This document shows positions 45,876 through 54,181 of a stretch of 64,000 nt of DNA, one piece after another. A program made the position numbers and the translations under genes. Source of the stretch: Anseongella ginsenosidimutans (GTDB lineage Bacteria > Bacteroidota > Bacteroidia > Sphingobacteriales > Sphingobacteriaceae); NCBI RefSeq assembly GCF_008033235.1, contig NZ_CP042432.1, positions 1,860,001-1,924,000 of the forward strand, given 5' to 3'. Under the pieces are notes generated by a model. It had not been told where the DNA came from. It saw nothing but the letters and a program-made list of their open reading frames with translations, and did not search any database. How positions within the stretch are numbered: the stretch's first letter is position 1; each line of letters starts with the position of its first letter.

Positions 45876-46889
45876 ATGGTCTTCCAGGAGAATAAGTCAC
45901 TGCGGGAATACAATACCTTTGCTGTTCCTGCTGTTGCGCATCGGTTTATAGAAATTAACCGGAAAGAGGACCTGCCCGCTTTGTTTTCCGCGAAAGATCT
46001 GCTGAAACTCCCTCTGCTGGTACTCGGCGGGGGAAGCAATCTCCTGTTCACCGGCGATTACCAGGGGACTGTCCTGAAAATGAACATACAGGGCGTCTCG
46101 GCAGAGCAAAAGCAGGAACTGGTTTTTGTAGAAGCCGGGGCGGGTGTGCCCTGGAACAGCCTGGTTATTTATTGCGTAGACCGTGGCTACGCAGGTATCG
46201 AAAACCTTAGTTTGATTCCGGGTTCCGCAGGTGCGGCCCCTATCCAGAATATCGGCGCTTACGGCGTGGAACTCAAAGACGTATTTGATTCGCTCGAAGC
46301 CTTTGATACCCAAACAGGAGAATTCAGGCGTTTTAACAGGGAAGAATGCGAATTCGCCTACCGGGAAAGCGTATTTAAAACCAAGTATCGCGGCCGTTTC
46401 ATCGTGACTTCCATCCGGTTAAAATTGTCGACAGTCTTTCATCCCAACATTTCCTACGGGGCAATAGAAACTGAACTTCAGAAAAGGGATATCAGGGAAC
46501 CAAGCCTTAAAGATATCAGCCAGGTGGTTGCTGACATCCGGGTTGCCAAACTGCCAGATCCGCAAACCATTGGGAATGCCGGCAGTTTTTTTAAGAACCC
46601 GATCATCAACAGTGACGAATTTGAGCGCCTGAGGAAGAAATTCCCGGATGTGGTTAATTTTTCCATGTCCGAAGGCCGTGTCAAAGTGGCAGCCGGCTGG
46701 CTGATCGAGCAATGCGGATGGAAAGGGAAAAAAGTAGGTCATACAGGCACCTGGAAAAACCAGGCATTAGTCCTGGTGAACCATGGAAGCGCTTCCGGAA
46801 AGGAAATTTATGACTTCTCCGAACAGATCATCGGCTCGGTTTATGACAAATTTTGCGTGATACTGGAACGTGAAGTTAATATCATCTGA
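45876..46889 (+). CDS. murB: UDP-N-acetylenolpyruvoylglucosamine reductase
   Basis: FAD enzyme that completes UDP-MurNAc synthesis for peptidoglycan. 337 residues, the long type I (E. coli-like) form. LVLGGGSNLLFTGDYQG and the pyrophosphate-binding IPGSAGAAPIQNIGAYG are clear. NAGSFFKNPII carries the catalytic Ser region, and the C-terminal QAGWLIEQ-like segment reads AAGWLIEQCGWKG. It lies 12 bases after lpd. It is followed by an AT-rich region with the promoter of the sigma factor gene. Confidence 0.96.
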   Translation: MVFQENKSLREYNTFAVPAVAHRFIEINRKEDLPALFSAKDLLKLPLLVLGGGSNLLFTGDYQGTVLKMNIQGVSAEQKQELVFVEAGAGVPWNSLVIYCVDRGYAGIENLSLIPGSAGAAPIQNIGAYGVELKDVFDSLEAFDTQTGEFRRFNREECEFAYRESVFKTKYRGRFIVTSIRLKLSTVFHPNISYGAIETELQKRDIREPSLKDISQVVADIRVAKLPDPQTIGNAGSFFKNPIINSDEFERLRKKFPDVVNFSMSEGRVKVAAGWLIEQCGWKGKKVGHTGTWKNQALVLVNHGSASGKEIYDFSEQIIGSVYDKFCVILEREVNII

Positions 46890-46995
46890 CAATTTTGTAC
46901 TGGTACATTTGTTGAAGTAAGATACCTGTTTTGGTTAAACAAAAGGGGCGCTTGGGGTTTTTTGTTTAAAGAATTTGTAATATTTGTTTTACATA

Positions 46996-47027
46996 TTTGG
47001 GAAATTACGAAGCAGGCCCTATATTTG
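46996..47027 (+). promoter_or_regulatory. Consensus Bacteroidota promoter of the ECF sigma gene
   Basis: TTTG at 46996-46999 and TATATTTG at 47020-47027 are separated by 20 bases, a full match to the TTTG/TAnnTTTG pattern of the primary sigma factor. The start codon follows at 47059. TTGTTTAACC at 47024-47033 is the exact reverse complement of GGTTAAACAA about 90 bases upstream, a possible regulatory pair. Confidence 0.75.
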
Positions 47028-47058
47028 TTTAACCAAACAGAGGAAAACATTAAACACC

Positions 47059-47598
47059 ATGACAAAGACAGAATTCAATACGTTGGTGCTTCATCAGACA
47101 GGTTCTCTGAAAATGTACGCACTTAATTTTACAAGGGATACCGAAGATGCCAACGACCTGGTTCAGGATACCTTGTTAAAGGCGATCACTTATTACGATA
47201 AGTTTAAAGAAGGGACTAACCTCAAAGGCTGGTTATACACGATCATGAAGAATACCTTCATTAATAACTACCGGCGGGTGGTGAAGATGAATTCCCTGGT
47301 TACCAAATCGGATGAAATTCCTTCTTCCAGCCTGCTGCACAGCGCTACGAGGAACGGCGCAGAAGGTAAGTTCGTAATGAAAGATATTAACGATGCGCTG
47401 GAAAGCCTTCCGGCCGAATATTACGTACCCTTCACTAAATACTATACAGGGTTCAAATACCATGAGATTGCCGAGGAACTTGATATTCCTATCGGCACAG
47501 TAAAAACCCGAATCCACGTGGCCCGGAAATTGCTTAAAAAGAAGTTAAAGGACTACGATCAGGTACACCGGGAAGTACTTATAGAAGAAGCTGCTTAA
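47059..47598 (+). CDS. ECF-type RNA polymerase sigma factor
   Basis: 179-residue group-4 sigma factor. The start is the ATG at 47059 (MTKTEFNTLVLHQTGSLK); an upstream frame open from 46984 includes the promoter itself and is rejected. Region 2 reads YALNFTRDTEDANDLVQDTLLKA (about 22-44) and GWLYTIMKNTFINNYRR. Region 4 reads YHEIAEELDIPIGTVKTRIHVARKLLKK (about 138-165). No anti-sigma gene is adjacent, which fits the stand-alone Bacteroidota ECF factors. A strong terminator follows. Its regulon is unknown. Confidence 0.95.
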   Translation: MTKTEFNTLVLHQTGSLKMYALNFTRDTEDANDLVQDTLLKAITYYDKFKEGTNLKGWLYTIMKNTFINNYRRVVKMNSLVTKSDEIPSSSLLHSATRNGAEGKFVMKDINDALESLPAEYYVPFTKYYTGFKYHEIAEELDIPIGTVKTRIHVARKLLKKKLKDYDQVHREVLIEEAA

Positions 47599-47619
47599 TA
47601 AGCGGTTGTTTGCTGGAAT

Positions 47620-47658
47620 GGGGGTCTTTGCGATTAACGCGGAGACCCCTTTTTTTTT
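47620..47658 (+). terminator. Rho-independent terminator after the sigma gene
   Basis: GGGGTCT (47621-47627) pairs with AGACCCC (47643-47649), with an inner GCG/CGC pairing, and is followed by nine T (47650-47658). It ends 40 bases before the next start codon, so the cytochrome b5-like gene needs its own promoter or readthrough. Confidence 0.92.
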
Positions 47659-47698
47659 GTGCGCCCGGTTGCGCAAAAAAATGCATCTTTGGGACGCT

Positions 47699-47947
47699 AT
47701 GCCATTATCATTAAAGGAGCTTCCGGTTTATACGCGTTCGCAGCTTGCTTTGCGAAATGGGCAGGATAAGCCGCAGGTATGGGTTGCGTTTCGCGGGATT
47801 ATTTATGATGTCAGCGGGAGTACACTTTGGAGGACCGGACAGCATTATGAACATTGGGCGGGGCAGGACCTTACCGGTGAGATGGAAGACGCTCCTCACG
47901 GAGAGTGGGTCTTTGATGGCTTTGAAAAGGTGGGACAGCTCCTTTGA
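47699..47947 (+). CDS. Cytochrome b5-like heme/steroid-binding domain protein
   Basis: 82-residue single-domain protein. The ATG at 47699 (MPLSLKELPVYTRSQLALRN) is preferred because earlier in-frame ATGs (47606, 47681) fall in or next to the terminator. VWVAFRGIIYDVSGSTLWRTG, HYEHWAGQDLTGEMEDAPHG and the final VFDGFEKVGQLL match the short MAPR-like cytochrome b5 family, which binds heme loosely. No signal peptide. Function unknown. It converges on the PfkB gene. Confidence 0.88.
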   Translation: MPLSLKELPVYTRSQLALRNGQDKPQVWVAFRGIIYDVSGSTLWRTGQHYEHWAGQDLTGEMEDAPHGEWVFDGFEKVGQLL

Positions 47948-47982
47948 ATGACAAATCCTGCCTGCTTGCGTAAACCAAGAAT

Positions 47983-48906
47983 CTAAAAGCTCGAAACGGA
48001 GAAGCTGGATAATTCTGCGAGCTGGTTTACGCGGGCGTTTATTTCTCCGGGGCTAAGGTTCTTAATTCGTTCCGTGCCAAATTTTTCTACGCAGAAGGAG
48101 GCCATCGCTGAACCATAAATTACCGCCGTTTTCATGTTTTCGAAGGAAATGTCGCCGGTTTTTGCCAGGTAACCGGTAAATCCGCCGGCAAAAACGTCCC
48201 CGGCCCCCGTGGGGTCGAATACTTCTTCCAGGGGGAGAGCTGGCGCGGAGAAAACCTTGTTTTCCTGGAAGAGCAGGGCGCCGTGTTCGCCTTTCTTTAT
48301 GACAAGGGTACGCGGGCCCATTTTCATGATCTTGCGTGCAGCTTTCAGCAGGGAGTATTCGCCGGCCAGCTGACGTGCTTCTTCATCGTTGATGGTGAGG
48401 AGGTCTACCATTTTCAGGACGTCCAGGAGGTCGTCGAGCGCGGTATCCATCCAGAAATTCATAGTATCGAGTACGATCAGCTCCGGTCGTTTGCGGAGCC
48501 TTTTTATGACCGTGCGCTGCACGGAAGGGGTGAGGTTTCCCAGCAGGAGGTGCCGGCAATCCTGGTAGCTTTCCGGGATAACCGGGTCAAAGTCAGCCAG
48601 CACATTCAGTTCAGTAACCAGGGTATCGCGGGTGTTCAGGTCTTGCTGGTATTTTCCGGCCCAGAAGAAGGATTTTTCTCCTTCCTTTACCTGGAGGCCC
48701 TCCGTTGTGATTCCATGACGGTGGAAATCTTCAATGTCTTCCCGGGGGAAATCGTCTCCGACAACAGCCACGATCTTTACTTCTTTTGAAAAATACGAAG
48801 CAGCCAGGCTTGCATAGGCTGCGGCTCCGCCGACGATCTTACCTGTTTTTCCAAAGGGTGTTTCTATACTATCGAAGGCAACGCTGCCTATTATTACTAA
48901 ACTCAT
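47983..48906 (-). CDS. PfkB-family carbohydrate kinase
   Basis: Ribokinase-fold sugar kinase, 307 residues. GKIVGGAAAYASLAASYF is the first substrate motif, and DPTGAGDVFAGGF (about 240-252) the anion hole with the catalytic Asp. LTINDEEARQL and PRTLVIKKGEHGALLF are also typical. The sugar is not predictable; the members nearest in layout are annotated simply as sugar kinases. It overlaps the preceding gene by four bases (ATGA). Confidence 0.93.
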   Translation of the reverse strand: MSLVIIGSVAFDSIETPFGKTGKIVGGAAAYASLAASYFSKEVKIVAVVGDDFPREDIEDFHRHGITTEGLQVKEGEKSFFWAGKYQQDLNTRDTLVTELNVLADFDPVIPESYQDCRHLLLGNLTPSVQRTVIKRLRKRPELIVLDTMNFWMDTALDDLLDVLKMVDLLTINDEEARQLAGEYSLLKAARKIMKMGPRTLVIKKGEHGALLFQENKVFSAPALPLEEVFDPTGAGDVFAGGFTGYLAKTGDISFENMKTAVIYGSAMASFCVEKFGTERIKNLSPGEINARVNQLAELSSFSVSSF

Positions 48907-49814
48907 TCTGTGTTTGTTTCTGTTTGTTCAAACGGTTTTTCTATATCCAGTATGACCTTCCAAAGCCCCTTCTTATCTTTTCTCCATATGCGGACATAAT
49001 TAAAATGCTGATCGAAGCGGGAAGTCCGGATATTTTCATAATAATAGCCGGTGCCGAAAGTATAGGCAATATCGCGGACAAGGCTCAGGTACCCGTCTCC
49101 GGTCGTATACGCATATTTCCCCTTCATCTGGAGCAGGTGTTTCATCGCTTTTTCCCTTCCGAGCATGGGCTGGTAATTCTCCCGGTAGAGCTGGACGCTG
49201 TCGTCGAAAAATTCCTTGTACCCAAATTCCAGTCGGCCCGCTTTCATAGAAACATTGAACAGCTCATCGGAATCAAGCAGGATTTGTTTGGATTTCACGA
49301 GTTCATAGGCCGGGGTAATGGGGATATCGCCGGTGATACGCTGCTTGTAGTTGATCGTCCGCATGGCCGCGGCCCCGGCATGGTTCACGCTTATATCCAG
49401 GATGATCTCCCAGCTGTCCCGGTACGATTTGCGGCGCCATATAGAAACATAATGGCCGGTGGCCGAGGGCTTTTTGTCAGTAATATGATCGCGTAATTCA
49501 AAAGGGCCCGTAGTATAGCCCAGCAGGCCATCGTCGGAGACTTCCGCCCAGGCGGGAAAGCGGAACAGGCCGGCGCTGTCTGCTTCCTGTTTCCGGTAAT
49601 GATCAGGGCCGTTAGCAGCATCCGGTGTGAATACCATGCTTTCCCGGTCCAGGAATTTGGTGTAGGCCTTCCGGATGCCGTCTTCCTGCAGCGCCAGGGC
49701 GAATTCCTTGTCGGTGTTCACCAGCGAGAGTACGATCTCCGGACGCTGGCCCAGGACGGTTCCGCTTAGTAAGGCCAGCAGGCCGAATAGTAAAATGATC
49801 TTTTTCCCTGTCAT
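48903..49814 (-). CDS. Exported protein with two NTF2/DUF4440-like domains
   Basis: 303 residues from the ATG at 49814 (an ATG at 49835 adds seven). The signal peptide MTGKKIILLFGLLALLSGTV ends near LGQRP. Two similar alpha-beta cone domains follow. The first is about 30-155 (ALQEDGIRKAYTKFLDRESM ... HYVSIWRRKSYRDSWEIILD), the second about 170-290 (GYKEFFDDSVQLY ... HFNYVRIWRKDKKGLWKVILD). Each ends with the W-x-I-W-R-K ... W-(E/K)-V/I-I-L-D pattern of SnoaL/DUF4440 folds. Function unknown. Its stop overlaps the PfkB start, so the two are coupled. Confidence 0.82.
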   Translation of the reverse strand: MTGKKIILLFGLLALLSGTVLGQRPEIVLSLVNTDKEFALALQEDGIRKAYTKFLDRESMVFTPDAANGPDHYRKQEADSAGLFRFPAWAEVSDDGLLGYTTGPFELRDHITDKKPSATGHYVSIWRRKSYRDSWEIILDISVNHAGAAAMRTINYKQRITGDIPITPAYELVKSKQILLDSDELFNVSMKAGRLEFGYKEFFDDSVQLYRENYQPMLGREKAMKHLLQMKGKYAYTTGDGYLSLVRDIAYTFGTGYYYENIRTSRFDQHFNYVRIWRKDKKGLWKVILDIEKPFEQTETNTE

Positions 49815-49915
49815 TCGCTGAATAATAGCTTTCAAAAATAGGAAAACAGTTTGGATTTACGGGACAGGGGAGGCTCCGGCTGCGGCTGTCAGCCTGCAGG
49901 GTACCCGGCCGGCAC

Positions 49916-51373
49916 TCAGGCCCTGCTCCAGTTCGTGCCCTCCTTACCGTCATGAAGGAGGAAGCCTGCTTCCAGTAAGCGGTTCCGGATCATATCCGCC
50001 GTAGCGAAATCCTTTCTCTCCCGGGCTTCTTTGCGGAGGTCGATCAGGATCCGGATACTTTCGTCAAGGCCTTCTTCCGTCTGCTGTTCTTCCTGTAATC
50101 CGAATATATCAAAGAGAAACAGTTTGTATATTTTCTTTAACCGCTCCAGGTCGGCGGCGGTAATACTTTCTTTGCCGTCATTTATGGAATTGATGACACG
50201 GGCTGCGTCGAACAGCTCGGCTATGGCTACGGGACTGTTAAAATCGTCGTTCATCGCAGCGTAACAGCGTTCCTCCAGTGCCGGGATATCGTAATTGGAG
50301 TTGTTTCCCGGCTGAATCCGGTCCAGCAGGGCGGCGGCGGCCATCAGGCGGCGCAATCCTTTTTCGGCGGCTTCCAACGCCTGATTTGAAAAATCAAGCG
50401 TGCTGCGGTAATGGGCCTGAAGCATGAAAAAACGGACAGTCATCGGGCTGTAGCCCTTGTTTAGCAGGGGATGGGTGCCTTTGAACAGTTCATGAGGCAG
50501 AAAGCTGTTTCCCAGCGATTTCGACATTTTTTGCCCGTTCACCGTGAGCATATTGGTGTGTATCCAATAATTGGCCGGGTTTTCGTCACAGCAAGCGACA
50601 TTCTGCGCGATCTCATTCGTATGGTGGGTAGGGATCAGGTCAATTCCCCCGCCGTGTATATCGAATTTCTCGCCAAGGTATTTATTGCTCATGGCCGAAC
50701 ATTCCAGGTGCCAGCCCGGGAAGCCCATTCCCCAGGGCGACGGCCATTGCATCAGGTGCTTTCCTTCTGCCCTGATCCACAAGGCGAAATCGAGGCGGCC
50801 TTTTTTTTCATCCTGACCGCCAAGTTCCCGGGTGTTTTCCAGCAGGTCTTCCAGTTTTCGCCCGCTGAGGATACCGTAGTTCTGCTGTTGATTGTATTTT
50901 TCTACGTCAAAGTAAACGGTGCCGTTGACTTCGTATGCATAGCCTTTCGTCATGATCTGCCTGATCATCTCAATTTGTTCAATGATATGGGCGGTTGCCG
51001 CCGGTTCTATGCTTGGCGGAAGGACGTTAAACGTCCGCATTACTTCATGAAAGTCTACCGTATATTTCTGGACTACTTCCATAGGTTCAAGCTGCTCCAG
51101 CTTAGCCTTTTTGGAAATTTTATCTTCGCCGTCGTCCGTGTCGCCCTCCAGGTGCCCGGCATCGGTTATATTCCTGACGTACCGGACTTTGTAGCCAATA
51201 TGCTGCAGGTACCGGAACAGGAGATCGAAGGAAATGAATGTCCGGCAATTGCCCAGGTGAACATCGCTGTAAACGGTAGGGCCGCATACGTAAAGCCCCA
51301 CGAAAGGGCTTTTTATGGGTTTAAACAGTTCTTTTTGCCTGCTTAGCGAGTTATAGATGGTTAATGGTTGCAT
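49916..51373 (-). CDS. cysS: Cysteinyl-tRNA synthetase
   Basis: Class I aminoacyl-tRNA synthetase that charges tRNA-Cys. The ATG at 51373 gives MQPLTIYNSLSRQKELF and 485 residues; reading from 51409 would run into the repeat upstream. The HIGH-type motif is in GLYVCGPTVYSDVHLGN (its Cys is a zinc ligand). The zinc site continues with GWHLECSAM, and KMSKSLGN is the KMSKS loop. The C-terminal editing-free anticodon domain is complete (ERKDFATADMIRNRLLEAGF). Confidence 0.97.
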   Translation of the reverse strand: MQPLTIYNSLSRQKELFKPIKSPFVGLYVCGPTVYSDVHLGNCRTFISFDLLFRYLQHIGYKVRYVRNITDAGHLEGDTDDGEDKISKKAKLEQLEPMEVVQKYTVDFHEVMRTFNVLPPSIEPAATAHIIEQIEMIRQIMTKGYAYEVNGTVYFDVEKYNQQQNYGILSGRKLEDLLENTRELGGQDEKKGRLDFALWIRAEGKHLMQWPSPWGMGFPGWHLECSAMSNKYLGEKFDIHGGGIDLIPTHHTNEIAQNVACCDENPANYWIHTNMLTVNGQKMSKSLGNSFLPHELFKGTHPLLNKGYSPMTVRFFMLQAHYRSTLDFSNQALEAAEKGLRRLMAAAALLDRIQPGNNSNYDIPALEERCYAAMNDDFNSPVAIAELFDAARVINSINDGKESITAADLERLKKIYKLFLFDIFGLQEEQQTEEGLDESIRILIDLRKEARERKDFATADMIRNRLLEAGFLLHDGKEGTNWSRA

Positions 51374-51393
51374 TATGGTGTTGGCTTGCGGCC

Positions 51394-51417
51394 TTGGTTC
51401 AAAGTTCAAGGTTCAAA
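51394..51417. repeat. Short-repeat tract between the EEP gene and cysS
   Basis: TTGGTTCAAAGTTCAAGGTTC continues as AAAG and overlaps the 3' end of the upstream minus-strand gene. It supplies that gene's last codons (N-L-E-L) and TGA stop. It has the same units as the arrays in the nuo operon. Confidence 0.65.
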
Positions 51418-52546
51418 GATTTTTTTTCGGGTTTTAGTTTCAGAGCGCTGGTAATGGGATAATGGTCGGATAATTTCTTTTTCATGATCTTGTAATTGAG
51501 TACCTCGAAAGAATCCTCATCGCATAAAATATGATCTATTTGAAAATTGGGGAAAGCACCTGCGTAAGTAATGGAATAGCCGCTGCCTTTTTTGCTGAAG
51601 GCGCTTTGCAAACCCTCATTGCGAATGGTTTGATAAGCGTATGACATAGGGGTATCGTTAAAATCTCCGCAAACAATTACCGGGTAAGGGCTTTCGCGGA
51701 TTAGACGGGCCACGGTTTCCGCCTGGCCGGCGCGTTCTACAAAAGCTCTTTTGAGGCGTCCCCCTATCCTGCGTGAAGAACTCATGTCCGGTTCCAGCTT
51801 GTCCTTTACCTTTGAAAGATACCGGTAATCTTCGGGCTGAAAACTAATAGACTGAAGATGGAGGTTAAACAGGCGTATCTTTTGACCCCTTACGGTGATG
51901 TCCGCGTAGATGCAGGAATTGTAACTTTTATTCTCTGCAAAATGAACGGCCTCCTTATTTTCAATGGGATACTTGGAGAAGATGGCGAGGCCCCTGGTCT
52001 CAAAATCATTTCTTTTCACCACTTCCACAAAATAATGGCTGGTTCCAAGGATGTTTAATAAACTATCGCGTATATCAAAGGAACCTTCCGGACGGGTATA
52101 AAATTCCTGGATGGCAATGATATCCGGATCGGCTTCTTTAATGAGGCCCAGCATGCCGGTCTTCTTTTTTCACTAAAATGTTTTCCATACCGGCTGAAAC
52201 TATGTGAGTTGTAACTCATAACCTGCAGTGCGCTGTCAGGCATGGGTTCATTGGACGGAAAGCGGAAGCCAAAATGCTGACGGTGGAACGGGAGCCCCGC
52301 CAGGAGGATTGCCAGCGGCAACCAGAAGCGCCTGCTCCTGCGGAAAAGCCATAAAAAAAGGAAAAGAAGGTTCAGCAGCACCAAAAAAGGATATGCCAGG
52401 CCGAAAAAGGCGATGGGCCAAAAGCTGGATGGGCTAATGTAGGGCGACAGGTAGCTTAGCAGCAATCCTGCTCCGGCAACCAGGTAAAAGGCCAGGACAA
52501 GATTGCTGAAGAATCCGCGTTTCTTCCTTTTTCTTCTTCGTCCCAT
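51399..52546 (-). CDS. Membrane-anchored endonuclease/exonuclease/phosphatase-family protein, with a -1 frameshift at 52165-52170
   Basis: EEP-superfamily hydrolase (the fold of sphingomyelinases, DNase I and related phosphodiesterases). The first frame from 52546 has a basic start MGRRRKRKKRGFF, two to three hydrophobic helices (about 15-90) and LQVMSYNSHSFSRYGKHFSE. It then goes out of frame at the A6 run (T6 at 52165-52170). The second frame continues KKTGMLGLIKEADPDIIAIQEF, then CGDFNDTPMSYAYQT, FQIDHILCDEDSFEV and LSDHYPITSALKL. With one A restored the product is 382 residues and carries all EEP motifs (N, E, DFND, DH, SDH). It starts one base inside the upstream rhomboid stop. Substrate unknown. 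Confidence 0.9.
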
Positions 52547-53433
52547 TAATCTTTGCCGCTTGCCCTGAATAATTTATTTTTTTCTTCCGCAGTCAGGCTT
52601 TCATAACCCGATTTGGATATTTTGTCCAGTATGGCGTCAATTTCGTCCTGCTGGCTGACAGGCCTGGGAGAGCTGTTTTTCCGGTCCTTATTGCTGTATT
52701 TTACCTTCAGAGGTGGCCTGCGCTTAAAAACAGACCCCAAGCCCCCAACGACCTTAATGAAGGGCTGCGACCAATCGTTCCCTTTCCGGAGTTGCTTTAT
52801 AAATACGAAGCCAAACAAGGCGCCTCCCAGGTGGGCGATCATTCCGCCGGGATTGGAGCCGGCAATGCTTAAAAAGTCAAAAATAACCAGCACCAGGGCA
52901 ATATACTTCAGTTTGACAGGGCCAAGCAACAGCAGGAAAAACGTATAGTCCGGCAGGAGGGTGGCGCAGGCCACCAGGATGGCCATCACGCTGGCCGAGG
53001 CGCCCACGAGAAAAGCAAATTCAAGCTGGTCCCGCAGGTACGGAAAGATATTATAACTGATTATATAAAGCAGTCCCCCGGTAATCCCTCCCAGGAAATA
53101 CAAGCTGATGATCTTTTTACGGCCCAGGTATTCTTCCAGCAAAAGCCCGAACCAGAACAGGAACAGCATATTAAAAAGAATATGGAAGAGCCCGGCGTGC
53201 AGAAACATATAAGTAATAATGGTCCAGGGACGGGTAATCAAAACGTCCAGGGAACCGGGAAGGAAGAGGTAGTCATGATAAAAATCGGCCAGGATGCCCG
53301 TACGGAAGAGCAGCCGCTCAAAAATAAACAGGATATTAAAGAGGAGGAAAAGCCCCACGTTTACCGCGATAAACTCGTAGGTTACCTTCCCCGATTGCCG
53401 GATGTTTTGCTTTAGCTCACTCAAAAAGCTCAT
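52546..53433 (-). CDS. Rhomboid-family intramembrane serine protease (first copy)
   Basis: 295 residues with six hydrophobic helices. TYMFLHAGLFHILFNMLFLF is the L1/helix-2 signature. GASASVMAILVA carries the catalytic Ser, and GMIAHLGGALFGF the catalytic His. The last ~70 residues are a polar cytoplasmic tail (about 225-295) that the second rhomboid lacks. It is 19 bases after the second rhomboid gene and overlaps the EEP gene by one base. Substrate unknown. Confidence 0.93.
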   Translation of the reverse strand: MSFLSELKQNIRQSGKVTYEFIAVNVGLFLLFNILFIFERLLFRTGILADFYHDYLFLPGSLDVLITRPWTIITYMFLHAGLFHILFNMLFLFWFGLLLEEYLGRKKIISLYFLGGITGGLLYIISYNIFPYLRDQLEFAFLVGASASVMAILVACATLLPDYTFFLLLLGPVKLKYIALVLVIFDFLSIAGSNPGGMIAHLGGALFGFVFIKQLRKGNDWSQPFIKVVGGLGSVFKRRPPLKVKYSNKDRKNSSPRPVSQQDEIDAILDKISKSGYESLTAEEKNKLFRASGKD

Positions 53434-53452
53434 AGATCAATAGCTATTGCGT

Positions 53453-54181
53453 TTAATAAAATCGCTTCGGCTTACCTGTATTCCATATCTTAATCAGGAT
53501 AAACCCGGTCACCAGCCCGCCTATATGCGCAAAATGCGCCACATTGTCTCCCTCAAAACGCGCGGCCCCCATAAATAGTTCGATCAATCCATACAAGATA
53601 ACAAAATATTTAGCTTTAATGGGGATGGGAAGAAAGATCATCATCAGTTCCACATTCGGGAACATCATGCCAAAGGCGAGCAGCAGCCCGAAAACCGCAC
53701 CGGAAGCGCCCACCAGGGGAGCATTCCCAAGGGTGAACAACTCAAGGGAGAAGGCGTCCGGGCAGCGGTAAGCGTCCGCCAGAATTTCGCATCCCCCCGT
53801 ATAGGGTGCGGTCACGAACCCGCCCGTAAGCTGGTAGATCTCGAAAGCATTTACTCCCATTTGGATGACCAGCGCGCCAAGGCCTGTGTATATATAATAC
53901 TGGAGGAAACGCTTGGGCCCCCATACGCTTTCAATGGCGCTCCCGAACAGGAAAACAGCATACATATTGAAAAAGATATGGAAGAAGCCGCCGTGCATGA
54001 ACATGTACGTGATGGGCTGCCATACCTTAAAAAATTGAGAATCAAAATAATGGGCGCCGAACGTGTTCATCATGAAGGTTTGGTCAACCATCACGGTGGC
54101 AAGGAAGAACAGGCCGTTGATGATCAGCAGGTTTTTTACTACTACTGGCATGCGGGGTGCGAAAGAGGGTCTGTAGTTCAT
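53453..54181 (-). CDS. Rhomboid-family intramembrane serine protease (second copy)
   Basis: 242 residues, compact six-helix rhomboid. ITYMFMHGGFFHIFFNMYAV, the catalytic Ser in LVGASGAVFGLLLAFG and the catalytic His in FAHIGGLVTGFILI are intact. A 35-residue insertion (FVTAPYTGGCEILADAYRCP) between helices 3 and 4 contains two Cys that could pair outside the membrane. It overlaps the mutL stop by four bases (ATGA), so it is coupled to mutL. Confidence 0.93.
   Translation of the reverse strand: MNYRPSFAPRMPVVVKNLLIINGLFFLATVMVDQTFMMNTFGAHYFDSQFFKVWQPITYMFMHGGFFHIFFNMYAVFLFGSAIESVWGPKRFLQYYIYTGLGALVIQMGVNAFEIYQLTGGFVTAPYTGGCEILADAYRCPDAFSLELFTLGNAPLVGASGAVFGLLLAFGMMFPNVELMMIFLPIPIKAKYFVILYGLIELFMGAARFEGDNVAHFAHIGGLVTGFILIKIWNTGKPKRFY

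Noticed and set aside
46938-46975. Terminator after murB (AACAAAA ... TTTTGTT with a T run)
   Set aside because: The stem is only seven A/T pairs around an unpaired G-rich loop, too weak to call.
47606-47698. Earlier start for the cytochrome b5-like gene
   Set aside because: It would place the sigma gene's rho-independent terminator inside the coding region; the ATG at 47699 matches the domain start.
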